Positions 54,551-64,000 of a stretch of 64,000 nucleotides of DNA are shown piece by piece. How positions within the stretch are numbered: position 1 is the first letter of the stretch; the number at the start of each line of letters is the position of its first letter. The notes beneath the pieces are model-generated. The model was given only the letters and a program-made list of their open reading frames with translations. It did no database searches and had not been told where the DNA came from. The position numbers and the translations under genes are program-made. The stretch is from Episyrphus balteatus (Eukaryota; Arthropoda; Insecta; Diptera; Syrphidae): the NCBI RefSeq assembly GCF_945859705.1, contig NC_079134.1, positions 81,994,275-82,058,274 on the forward strand. The letters are read 5' to 3'.

Positions 54551-55048
54551 TTGATGATGTCTGAGCAGTTTAACATTCACCTCGTATGGGTGACAGGACA
54601 TAGTGACATTCCAGGCAATTGCAGGGCAGACGAACTTGCCAAACAAGGAAAGCAGGACGCTTTAAAGAAAACCTACCTCAGATGGACTCAGAGTAATACT
54701 TGCCTAGCTACTAAACAAATATGGCCTTGTATAGACTTGAAACGTTCAAGGGGTTTGTTGAATTTAAATAAAATGCATATTAGCTTCACCATTGGTGTTC
54801 TGACAGGACACTGTCTAATAGGTAGACACGCAAAAAGAATGGGCGTGTTCTCTAACGATTTCTGCAGAAGTTGCATTGATGAAGAAGAAGAGGAAACTGT
54901 TCAACATCTTCTGTGCACCTGCCCTGCTCTCTCTAGAAGAAGAAAACTCCATCTAGGAGAATTCTTCTATGAATACACTAGTGATCTAGTGAAAACGGAC
55001 GTTAAAAGTCTATCTTCATTCATAAGAAGCTCCGAGTGGTTCGGCTAG
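54551..55048 (+). pseudogene. LINE RNase H end and C-terminal zinc region (I/R1/LOA-type)
   Basis: A 165-codon frame starting within RNase H: HLVWVTGHSDIPGNCRADEL, with the conserved His and Asp of the last RNase H motif. A region follows with LTGHCLIGRHAKRMG and CRSCIDEEEEETVQHLLCTCP, the C-x2-C ... H-x4-C finger at the end of I/LOA/R1-group LINE ORF2. The upstream RT is missing, probably a 5' truncation since the frame starts only about 45 bp after the hAT-like element. A 3' UTR with CCTAACCTAACC follows. Confidence 0.88.
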
Positions 55049-55160
55049 TGAGTTCCAACTTGCTAGTCTTTTGTGGTATCACAATGGATCCATAAGGGTC
55101 TAAGTGTGTCGGGTAACTTGCCTGACAACCACTGCTACCTAACCTAACCTAACCTTACCT
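55049..55160 (+). repeat. LINE 3' UTR with (CCTAA)n tail
   Basis: After the stop, GGATCCATAAGGGTCTAAGT and CCACTGCTACCTAACCTAAC lead into three CCTAA units. The unit equals the complement of the arthropod telomere repeat TTAGG, but here it is the tail of a LINE. Confidence 0.7.
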
Positions 55161-55359
55161 ATTGTTAATCAACTCAGAACTAAATGACAATGCTATACAG
55201 GAAGTTTTTTTATCTAAATTAAAGATTCTGTTTTATTTAAGATTAGTTTTAATTAAAATCTTGATTTTTTTTTAGTTTTTACTGATTTCCCGATTTTCCC
55301 CGATTTTTGATGTACTCTCCCGATTTCAAAAACTATTTTATGCGCACATACCGTCGGAA

Positions 55360-55466
55360 GTTATGACGAAAACTTTTATAATCGCTATTTTAGTTTTGAT
55401 TAAAACCTCTAATTTTTTTTAAACGAAACCAATAGGTACCTACTTGTCCTAAAAAGCAAGTAAAAT
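55360..55466 (+). mobile_element. Helitron/DINE-like 3' end
   Basis: CCGTCGGAAGTTATGACGAA, then AAAACCTCTAATTTTTTTT and CTTGTCCTAAAAAGCAAGTA, match the last 130 bp of copy 1 (18729-19324), with a CTTG...CAAG terminal hairpin. Confidence 0.6.
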
Positions 55467-56140
55467 TATACGGTGCTACCGGTTTTTTTTCAACAGCCCC
55501 CTTAATCGTTACTTACTTTGAATGCGTTGCTTAACTTTGAATGCATTTCTTAAGTCTGCATTTTTTAATAGGTAGATGCTATCCATAAAACTACATAAAT
55601 AAAGCTTTTTTGTTGTAAATTAGACCTAATTAAAATTTATTATTTTTTAAACAAAGCGCACTTTTTTTATTGATTTCAAAAACTTTTCTCATTGTAAAAA
55701 AGTTGGCACCTAGGTGCCTTTGTGCTATACAAGCTACCTACTTGTATCTTTTGTTACCTATTTAAACGCAAAAAAAAAAAAACAAAAATCCATAGACGAA
55801 GGACTAAGCAACAACGAAATATGTACCTACCTATAGTTAGTTAACTTAATGTCTGATGTCTGTACAAAAATGATCTCACCAAAAATATCGCACTCAAACA
55901 CAAACAATGTTTCCCCCGTCCCATTTTGTATCCTATTTTAAATTTATGTATACGTATCTATTTATCTAACCTACCTACCAACAAATAAACACACAAATAA
56001 ACTTACCACTTATAATACGAAAAAAGTTATTTTTGTCCTTTTTTATAACCTTTTTATCTAGACATTTTGGCACCTGTTACCTACGTGAAGCAATCCAAAT
56101 GAAAAACAGCTATCCGTATGCGCAAAGCAAAACGATTCTT
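55467..56140. other. Unassigned stretch
   Basis: AT-rich. Contains a perfect 14-bp palindrome GGCACCTAGGTGCC (about 55706). No gene. Confidence 0.35.
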
Positions 56141-56270
56141 ATTTAACCGACTTCCAAAAAGGAGGAGGTATTCAATTTTGATAATTCTTTTTGCATTGGA
56201 AAGCTGGTGGCTGCAGTGTGGTCCTATTTCAATTTCGTTCAGTTATAGCCATTGAAAGTATTAGAATAAA

Positions 56271-58007
56271 ATGCACGACTGGGTCCCACGAACTTGCTCT
56301 TAGAGTTCAAGTTGCTTAAATTTTTAAGACTTTTTACAAGAAACTTCTGAAATGTAGGTATATTAAAAAAAAAAAACATAAAAAAAAATAAAATTAATTT
56401 TTCAAAAAAATAAAACAATATCTGAAATCAAATCGCCCACAAAACAAGTATGCAGTTTTATTAGATATATTAAGGTGCATTTTTAGAAAAAAAATTTTAA
56501 AAATCGTTAAAGCCTTTTTTTAAAAAACTAATTTTTTTATAAATAATTTTTTGAAAAAAAAAGTTTTAAAATAAAATTGGTATGCCATTTTGTAGAAATC
56601 ACTAATCAAAATATAAAAACAAAATTTCAGAAAAATTCAATGTCCCGTTTTCGAAAATTTGATTTTTCAAAAAAAAAAATTCAACATTTTTTTAAAAATC
56701 CAAAAATTATTTTTTTTGAAAACTTTTTTTGTATACAAAATTTCGTTGAAATGCAATAAGCAGTTTTGCAGAAAATCCGATTCGAAAAAAGCGGTCCTAT
56801 GGCAGGTACCGTTAATAATGATTTTCAAAAAAAATTTGTTTTCTTCAAAAGATAGACCTTGTTTAAAAACTAACCTTTGAATTTTTTTAACAAAATCTGT
56901 GGAGCCGTTTTCGTGAAATTAAACTTTTCCGAAATTTTTGTATGACGGGTACCGTTATTTTTGGTCCAAAAAAATTTATTCCAAAAACGCAAGTTTAGGC
57001 TCTAGTTCCTTATACAGACAGACTGACAGACTGACAGACTGACAGACTGACAGACTGACAGACTGATAGACTGACAGACTGACAGACTGACAGACTGACA
57101 GACTGACAGACTGACAGACTGACAGACTGACAGACTGACAGACTGACAGACTGACAGACTGACAGACTGACAGACTGACAGACTGACAGACTGACAGACT
57201 GACAGACTGACAGACTGACAGACTGACAGACTGACAGACTGACAGACTGACAGACTGACAGACTGACAGACTGACAGACTGACAGACTGACAGACTGACA
57301 GACTGACAGACTGACAGACTGACATACTGACAGACTGACAGACTGACAGACTGACAGACTGACAGACTGACAGACTGACAGACTGACAGACTGACAGACT
57401 GACAGACTGACAGACTGACAGACTGACAGACTGACAGACTGACAGACTGACAGACTGACAGACTGACAGACTGACAGACTGACAGACTGACAGACTGACA
57501 GACTGACAGACTGACAGACTGACAGACTGACAGACTGACAGACTGACAGACTGACAGACTGACAGACTGACAGACTGACAGACTGACAGACTGACAGACT
57601 GACAGACTGACAGACTGACAGACTGACAGACTGACAGACTGACAGACTGACAGACTGACAGACTGACAGACTGACAGACTGACAGACTGACAGACTGACA
57701 GACTGACAGACTGACAGACTGACAGACTGACAGACTGACAGACTGACAGACTGACAGACTGACAGACTGACAGACTGACAGACTGACAGACTGACAGACT
57801 GACAGACTGACAGACTGACAGACTGACAGACTGACAGACTGACAGACTGACAGACTGACAGACTGACGGACTGACGGACAGACGGACTTCCGGGACCCAC
57901 TTTTTTGGCATTCTCTATCATCATAATGTCATGGAAAAATGTAATCTCAACTTTTTTTTTTGTACGAATGCATAACTTGATATATAGTACCTATATTGCA
58001 AGTAAAA
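56271..58007 (+). mobile_element. Helitron/DINE-like copy 3, carrying the giant octamer array
   Basis: The head ATGCACGACTGGGTCCCACG with ACTTGCTCTTAGAG and the tail CGGGACCCACTTTTTTGGCA ... ATTGCAAGTAAAAA match the family. The microsatellite core, about 30-40 bp in copies 1 and 2, is expanded here to about 850 bp. Weak open frames in 56577-56880 are not supported. Confidence 0.65.
57014..57880. repeat. (GACAGACT)n satellite, about 106 copies
   Basis: A strict 8-bp period, with only about two single-base interruptions (GATAGACT near 57066 and CATACT near 57322) and a few variant units at the right edge (GACGGACT). Frames across it encode a VCQS-VSLS repeat, an artefact of the octamer. Confidence 0.97.
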
Positions 58008-58388
58008 ACCACAAAATCCTGTTTCGATCCATGGAAGTCGGTTTTGTTATTTGATAAAAATAATTATTTCATGATCACTAATAAATGATAAAAAGGCATA
58101 AATTCAAATAGATCCTCTAATCCCTTTTTTACAGAAAAGGAAAACAAATTACCTAAATCGTACACCTACGTATGTACGTACACACATTAAAATAAATTTC
58201 TATTTACCTACCTCGAAAGTTTTATAAGAAAAAATATATCTACTCAAATTTAACTTATCAACCTGCTTAAACAATTAAACATACATATACCTACCCACCC
58301 CACCTACACCATTCCCTACAAAACTCGTTTTTCGTCTTTTTTTACATCCTTTTTTTAAAACAGCCCTCTCGTCGCCCTACTTGTGTGA

Positions 58389-59470
58389 TAGGCCAGTCAT
58401 TATGTCGGAAAAAACGGCTTAGAAATGCAAAATGACCGAGAAAGCTAAATTTTGGATATGTTGTAGGGGATGCTTAAAAAAGCTTAACTTGAAGTTTTCG
58501 ACCAAGATTTCCTATGAGCTTTTTCCGTAACAACTTTTTTGGCAATAACTCGACTATCCTTTGAGATACAAAAATTTTACAAGTCGTTTTTTTGTAGCTT
58601 TTACCATGTTCTACAATTAATGCTGATACATTTTTTGCGTATCATGAACCGTTTCCGAGATATCGATCAATAAAGTCAAAAATTTACGATATGCGATTTG
58701 TTTTTTGACATTATCTATTTTTTGGTGGAATATCCAAAAAAAATTTGAAATCAAATTTGTAGACCCTGTTCAGACCTATAATTTCGTACTTTTATTTTTT
58801 TTTTTTTTGACAAAAATTACGACCTCCAGCCGCCCGCAAAGTCGTTTAGCCCGCACCCACCGCCAAGCAAGCCGCTCATTCGGTTGGGAAAAAAACAATC
58901 ATTCATGTTTTTTTTTTAATGTCAAAAAAAAAAAAAAAAATACGAAATTGTAGGTCTGGATATTCATCACCAAAAAATAGATAATCACCCGTATTCTGCT
59001 ATTCGATTCACGTGAATCGAAAGATTTCCTTCCTTTACCACGTCAACGTGGCTTTGAAAAAACGCTTAATTTAGAAATTTTAAAGAAAAAAAAATTATTT
59101 AAGTTTAATTTTAATCCCCATTTAAACGATTTTTATTTTAGACTTTCACGTGAATCGAATAGCAGAATACGGGTGAATGTCAAAAAACAAATCGCATATC
59201 GTAAATTTTTTACTTTTTTTTATCGATATCTCGAAAACGGTTCATGATACGCAAAAAATGTGTATGCTATGCATGAATTGTAGAACATGGTAAAAGCTAC
59301 AAAAAAGCACCTTGTAAAATTTTCGTATCTCGAAGGATAACCGAGTTATTGTCAAAAAAGTTATTGCGGAAAAAGCTCATAGGAAATCTTGGTCGAAAAC
59401 TTCAAGTTAAGCTTTTTTAAGCATCCCCTACAACATATCCAAAATTTAGCTTTCTCGGTCATTTTGCATT
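58389..59470. mobile_element. Foldback element (arms about 530 bp)
   Basis: The left arm AGGCCAGTCATTATGTCGG ... (58391-58925) is mirrored by the right arm ending GCTTTCTCGGTCATTTTGCA (about 59449-59468). Shared blocks include GGATGCTTAAAAAAGCTTAA and ACGATATGCGATTTG. The outermost 20-25 bp of the right arm are lost. A single arm of the same family sits at 28345-28865. No coding. Confidence 0.85.
58986..59175. mobile_element. 190-bp MITE in the right arm of the foldback (target AAT)
   Basis: CACCCGTATTCTGCTATTCG and CGAATAGCAGAATACGGGTG are perfect ends. AAT at 58983-58985 and 59176-59178 is duplicated. The left arm keeps the uninterrupted GACATTATCTATTTTTTGG, proving the insertion. The ends also contain the palindrome TTCACGTGAA. 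Confidence 0.92.
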
Positions 59471-59600
59471 TCCAAATGTATATAATCAGTCGATCTTGTA
59501 CTGTGGAAGAGTGTGCAAATCGGCTTTCACAGTGTTTTTAATTCGTAATCGGAAATTCATAAGTAAACTAGAATTAAGTTAGCCAGTAAGGCTATTGAGT

Positions 59601-59672
59601 CAGCAATAGCTCAGTGGTAGTGGCATCGGACCCGAGAGCCGAAGGAATGGCGTTCGATTCCCACCTGAGTCG
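59601..59672 (+). repeat. tRNA-like sequence
   Basis: The A box TAGCTCAGTGGTAGTGGCA and the B box GTTCGATTCCCACC are at tRNA spacing, with an anticodon arm TCGG...CCGA. The acceptor stem is not complementary. It is followed by GGAAGTTTTTTTTT, as in the other tRNA-like copies, and lies about 70 bp before the start of the LINE's ORF1. Confidence 0.5.
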
Positions 59673-59739
59673 AAGTAAATTTGGAAGTTTTTTTTTAAAA
59701 CTAAGAAAGTAAAAATAGCATTCGCTTGACCTAGAGCGT

Positions 59740-60909
59740 TTGCAATCGGGTGATATAGCGGGGACATCGGAAGGTGCCCCAGCTACAGCAAAAAGAGGAA
59801 GCTTCGACTGCAGCAACAGCAAGTCCCTCAACCCCAGCGACAACAACAAGTTCCACAGCAAAAGAAACAAGACAAGCAGCAACAGCGGCAACGACAACAA
59901 CAAATGCCAGCAGCAGCCACAGACAACACGAAGCAAAAAGGAAAATGTGCCACCCATTAATGTGTTCAGGATGGACCTAGAGGACACTATAAAGCTAAAG
60001 CTTCGGCCATAGGCGAACATTTTTTTATTAAAAGACTTAGTAATAGTAGACTGCAACACAGTGGAAGAGCATAAGAAAATTAGATTTTTATTAAAAGAAG
60101 CCACCACTGAGTACTTCAGTTTTACCCCTAAGTTGGAGAAAATCCAAACGGTCATTCTAAAGGGCATAGATTCCTGCACGGAACCCCAGACGCTCTATGA
60201 TGAGCTCTGCCGTAAAGCGAGTGGTGATCTCGAGATCATCAGCGTCAAGCCATTCCAAACGGCTTTGTCCAGACGGGAGAAAAGGAAACTGCCGATATTT
60301 TTAGTGCAGCTCTCGCCCAACAGCAAACTGGATAGTTTGAGGAGTATCACTGTCCTCAAGTACCAGGTTGTCACTTGGGATAAATTAAAAAGGCGCGGTG
60401 ACATGCTTCAATGCGTGCGCAATGCCGCAGCCAACTGCGAAATGCAGTCGCGCTGTGTCAAGTGTAAAGAGAACCACAATAAGGGGGAGTGTAAACTCGG
60501 GGAGGAACGGGTCGAAGATAAGGCCCAGCTAAAATGCGTAGTCTGCGAAAGCGTCGGGCACCCTGCTAATTATCGGGGCTGTCCGAGGTTTCAGCAAATG
60601 AAGCTGCAGAAAACGGCGAAGAAAGCTGTCGTTGAAAAACGTCCAGTAGGGCGTGCTCCGATTGTCAACCCAAGCATCTCTTTCGCCCAAATGGCGCAAA
60701 GAGCAATGCCGAAGGCGACACAGAAGCCACCAAAGGTTGCCCAACAGGCCTCCGTGCCTAAAGCACTGGCGGCAGAATCAGAGGTCTTGACCTTGCTACT
60801 GAGCATTCAAGCACAGTTAACAGGGCTTCAAAGCCAGATAAGGGAGCAGACAGTGAGGGTAGATCATATCTACACTCAACTGCCTAGCTTAACGCAACTT
60901 AGATCTTAG
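59740..60909 (+). pseudogene. LINE ORF1 (Gag-like, CCHC fingers), Jockey/LOA type
   Basis: One frame of 390 codons, broken only by a TAG at 60010-60012. The N-terminus is Ser/Asn/Lys-rich and disordered (to about 60000), with KENVPPINVF near its end, like the PPI motif of Jockey ORF1. A middle RNA-binding region (60061-60400) precedes the knuckles: a damaged first one (LQCVRNAAANC, lacking the second Cys and the His), then CVKCKENHNKGEC, then CVVCESVGHPANYRGC. The C-terminus is Ala/Gln-rich. The protein would coat the LINE RNA. Confidence 0.88.
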
Positions 60910-60935
60910 AAGAGAGGCCCCTTAGGATCCTAGCT

Positions 60936-61888
60936 GTGAATGTAAATTCACTGATTAGGGTCGAACGTAGAGCTAACCTTTTCCAATTGTTGAAAGATCT
61001 ATGTCCCGATGTGTTTATGGCTATCGAAACTAAGCTAAACCAGAAACATAAACTGACAAATATTAATTACAACATCGTAAGAAGAGACCGGCCCGACTCC
61101 ACTCAAGGGGGCGGTGTTGCAATCTTCATACGTAAAGGCGTTAGTTATAAGGTAATATACAATAGTGAAGTGCGAAAATTTCGAACGCTTGAGGTGTGCA
61201 TTGTATGCATCCCTCTCCAGCATGGTGTATGCAGTCGCAGCTTATGCACCAGAAGCACCTCAACCAACTGACTTTACGGCAGAACTCGAAAAACTTTTTC
61301 AAGTCCTACGACTGAATTTGGAGGAAAACTATATCCTCATGGCCGGTGATCTGAACGCCAAGCACCAAGATTGGGGAAATCAAATGCAGAATCAGCGAAG
61401 TAATCATCTGTATAATTGGATGAGTCAAAACAATTTTGAATATAGGGTTGATCTGCTGGCTACTGAAAGGCCATCGTTTCCAAGAAGCGGCTCTTTTCTG
61501 GATTTATTGCTTCTAGATTCAAGACTGACAATAAAAGACTTTGTGAGCCAACACCCAAGAAACTGCCTTCGCACAATTGAGTACGATAGCGACGAACGAG
61601 ATTGTGGAATTGGAGGAGTATGTACCGGACTATTCTTACAACTACGGTAAGATGCGCTGGCCACGCTTCACCAACACCTTAGCAAGAGCACTGCGTTCGA
61701 ATAACATAGCCCCTCCAAACGACAGAAATATGTCGAACAGTGAGATTGATGGTTATCTCCAACAGATGGACGATACCATCCTACAAACGATGAACAGAAC
61801 GATACCTAAATACAAAGAACGTGACCAAAATAACATTTACCGAAACGCGACTATTGACGCACTCCACAGACAAAACACGGACTATTGA
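60936..61888 (+). pseudogene. LINE ORF2 endonuclease, frameshifted
   Basis: Three frames in turn. 60936 to about 61195 has the APE-endonuclease start NVNSLIR, then IETKLNQKH (metal-binding Glu) and GGGVAIFIR. 61195 to about 61610 has AAYAPEAPQP, MAGDLNAKHQDWGN (catalytic Asp, Asn) and RSGSFLDLLL. About 61600-61888 has the linker. Two one-base shifts (near 61195 and 61605) inactivate it. The final S-D-H motif region is disturbed by the second shift (near YDSDERD). Confidence 0.85.
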
Positions 61889-63384
61889 CAAGACTTAAAC
61901 GTTTATACCGGCGATTTACCGACCCACACGATCTGGAGATTAGAACACTGAAGTCAACTATCAAAAAGATCAACCAGTTGATAAATGAAAATTATAGGTT
62001 GTCTATTAATCTGTATTGGGACAACAAAATTCGGGCAGTTAATTCTAGTGACCCGAGCATGTTTCAGCAGATTAATAAGATTTTTAGACGGAATGATCAA
62101 AACGAGCTTCCGTGTCTTAAACTCCAGAGAACTGTGGAAAACAGAGACGTACTTCTGGCCGCAGGCATAAATCCAGGGGAAGCCATCTTGGACGACGACC
62201 TCTTTATAATCGAAGATCCGCAAGAGAAAGTGGAGGTGGGTGCTGCCTTCCAGCAAGTGTACAAGGTTAATGCTAGCATTAGCCCGAACCATGACCTGGA
62301 AAACAGGGCCCTCCTTCATCACTTTTATCTACGTAATGATATTACGCAATGGCGATCTGAGAATCGCGGTTTTACCGGGTTTAATGAAGAGCACTTGGCA
62401 AACGCCATCATCGCCGAGCATGCTGGTGGTAACACCCTGTTAGAAGGTAGAGCTCAAGCTCATCTTCGATTCATTAAAAAAAAGAAGTCAGCAGGAGTCG
62501 ATGGTATATCCAATATTGTACTACGACATCTACCGCAAGAAGCTATTGACATTTTTGCCACTCTGTTCAACGACGCTCTGAATAATGCATATTATCCAAA
62601 GCGTTGGAAAACAGCAGTGGTACATCCTCTGCCGAAAAAGGGAAAGGACAGCTCCAATCCGGCAAATCTCCGGTCGATAAGTCTCCTTCCAAGTATCAGC
62701 AAGGTATTTGAAAAAGTTATCAATAGGGCTCTGTCTCAGTGGGCTGAGGACAACAACATCATACCGGATAATCAATTCGGGTTTAAGGCAGGACATGACA
62801 CTATTCATGCCGCGTCTAAACTTGTATCTGATATTCAGTGGAACAAATCTAAAAAACAGTGCACGAGTGCCTGTCTTGTTGATTTGGAAAAAGCTTTTGA
62901 CACCGTTTGGTTAGAAGGTCTCTATCTTAAATTAACAAGACTTGGTATAAGTAAACCACTTTTATATATGCTTTATGACATGCTCAATGGTAGAACGTTT
63001 GTTGTCAAAAGTGGCAATGTAACTTCTACTGGAGTTTTTAATATTAAAAATGGTCTTCAACAGGGAGCGGTGAACTCACCGATTCTCTTTAGTATTTACA
63101 CTAGCAATCTGATAGGAAGTCTAACTCAGGCAATTGCGTATGCCGACGATCAAATTACATACAGAACAGCTCCAAAAGTTGAGGTCATCAGAATTCTATT
63201 GCAACGTGACTTTGACAAAATTCAGCGATATTGTGATGACTGGAAGTTGAAAATTAACTTTCAGAAATCAGAAACGATTCTATTTAGGACTCCCTGGCTA
63301 GGGCTTCAGGGGATACGCGAAGGAACTGGCGGAAGCTGGCGATCGCTGGACCACACGGACATCCACTGCCGAGTAAAAGTGTAG
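61885..63384 (+). pseudogene. LINE ORF2 reverse transcriptase
   Basis: Up to 499 codons. Motifs: KKKSAGVDGISNIVL, WKTAVVHPLPKKGKD, NLRSISLLPSISKVFEKV, FGFKAGHDT, ACLVDLEKAFDTVW (first Asp), GLQQGAVNSPILFSIYTS and the catalytic AIAYADDQI (about 63135-63161), then WKLKINFQKSE. The GLQQG-x-VNSPILF wording suits the Jockey/LOA group. The frame is shifted near 63300, before the thumb. Confidence 0.9.
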
Positions 63385-64000
63385 TAAAGTACCTTGGCAT
63401 CTGGCTAGATCAATATCTATATTTCAATAGACATATTAATGCTGCTCTGGCCAGGGCTAGGGGAGCTTTTGCCCTGACGAAACGGCTGTTTTATAGCAGT
63501 CGGCTTGACACCAGGGTTAAGATGATTTGCTACATGGCCCTCATCCGGCCGATGATTGTCTATGGATGCCCTGTGTGGCTCAACGTTGCTCCATCTCAAA
63601 TGGAAAAGTTTCGGGTGTTTGAGAGGCAGTGTCTTAGACGTTGCCTTGGTCTGCACAGAACACCCGAATCTGATTACACGCATTACTATTCCAATGAGGT
63701 TTTAGACAATAGGGCCAACATAAATAGAATTGATAACTTTATGCTGAAGCTTGTTCGTGGCCACGTTTCAAGAGCGATGGCCTCTCAAATAGCTACATTT
63801 TTGGGGCTTACTACCCTAACGACGAATACTTCAAGAGTGTGTGTTTAAGCGGCTATATTCCGCTTGAGGCATTCCTCTATTTAGATAGTCGGGGGCTTGT
63901 ACAGGATAGATTGGCAGTTCCGCTAATCTACCACGTCGGGCGAAGAACCGTGGACAGGCGACTGCTGTATGACAGGGACATCCTCGCACTAGGCGGAGAA
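63385..64000 (+). pseudogene. LINE ORF2 thumb and C-terminus, runs off the window
   Basis: In another frame, YLGIWLDQYLYFNRHI, MICYMALIRPMIVYGCPVW and CLRRCLGLHRTP continue the RT C-terminal region. Coding sense persists (LVQDRLAVPLIYHVG) to the last base, so the element extends beyond 64000. Confidence 0.85.

Larger units (their letters stand above)
56141..58040. mobile_element. Repeat with AACCGACTTCCA/TGGAAGTCGGTT ends
   Basis: ACCGACTTCCAAAAAGGAGG near 56146 and CCATGGAAGTCGGTTTT near 58028 are short inverted ends that enclose a complete Helitron-like copy. A related sequence (CGAACCGATTTTGATAATTC) lies at about 52275. Whether this is one outer element or the natural flank of the Helitron-like family is unclear. 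Confidence 0.4.

Noticed and set aside
55137..55158. Interstitial telomere
   Set aside because: Only three CCTAA units, directly following a LINE ORF2 and its 3' UTR. A LINE tail is the simpler explanation.
57014..57880. CRISPR-like regular array
   Set aside because: There are no unique spacers; the period is 8 bp and the unit is uninterrupted. The window is eukaryotic.
56976..57924. Three long overlapping open frames on the minus strand with a VCQS-VSLS repeat (over 300 codons)
   Set aside because: They are translations of the perfect GACAGACT octamer, whose 24-bp triple period has no stop in these frames. No other coding evidence.
59601..59672. A functional tRNA gene
   Set aside because: The A and B boxes are good, but the acceptor stem does not pair and the anticodon loop lacks the expected T at position 33.

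Overview
This window looks like a stretch of insect chromosome, most plausibly from a fly (Diptera). It is AT-rich, with large non-coding stretches and poly(A)/(T) runs. Nearly everything recognisable is a transposable element or a piece of one. The mix of families is that of fly or other insect heterochromatin-like DNA: Ty3/Gypsy, an errantivirus-like gypsy relative, BEL/Pao, Jockey/CR1-type and RNase H-bearing LINEs, a Penelope-like element, P/THAP-type transposase remnants, Helitron/DINE-like repeats, and hAT-, mariner-, Harbinger- and piggyBac-like miniatures. I recognise no intact host gene, rRNA, CRISPR array or prokaryotic feature. The species cannot be named from this sequence.

Layout. 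1-6.0 kb: a tRNA-like sequence, two decayed LINE copies of one family (about 805-2860 and 3845-6041), and two very large palindromes between them. The second LINE is split by an antisense insertion that looks like the 3' end of a polyadenylated mRNA (4259-4610). 6.35-12.5 kb: a nearly complete but broken Ty3/Gypsy element on the minus strand, whose integrase is interrupted by a 1.5-kb foldback transposon (7150-8650). 12.6-29.7 kb: MITEs, errantivirus fragments (13.5-14.2 and 26.3-28.3 kb), BEL-type LTR pieces, a 121-bp minisatellite, Helitron-like repeats, a YqaJ-type exonuclease fragment (22.68-23.16 kb) and a P/THAP-like transposase fragment. 29.8-39.4 kb: a BEL/Pao element on the minus strand (LTR, gag, protease, RT/RNase H, part of integrase), split by a 3.5-kb foldback element and by a 1.6-kb terminal-inverted-repeat (TIR) element that itself appears to hold a small spliced gene. 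39.4-43.4 kb: transposase remnant, foldback copy, mariner-like MITE, and the Penelope GIY-YIG domain. 43.5-50.05 kb: an old long-TIR element opened up by at least four later insertions. 50-64 kb: a tandem duplication, a 3-kb hAT-like element with 8-bp target duplication, a LINE RNase H fragment, a Helitron-like copy with an 850-bp octamer satellite, another foldback element, and a decayed Jockey/LOA-type LINE running off the right edge.

The most useful property of the window is that several insertions can be dated relative to each other without outside data. The two arms of the foldback elements preserve the empty sites of insertions found in only one arm, which gives exact target-site duplications (AAT; CCGCAGTT; ATGGCTAG; ACTA). 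Two observations stand out as possibly undescribed. One is a TIR element (36298-37908, target duplication GTAC) whose ends are dense arrays of the TACGAAT/ATTCGTA motif and whose core has a 75-codon open frame across three exons with consistent splice phases. The other is a foldback transposon that has picked up an almost identical internal piece of the neighbouring BEL pol gene.
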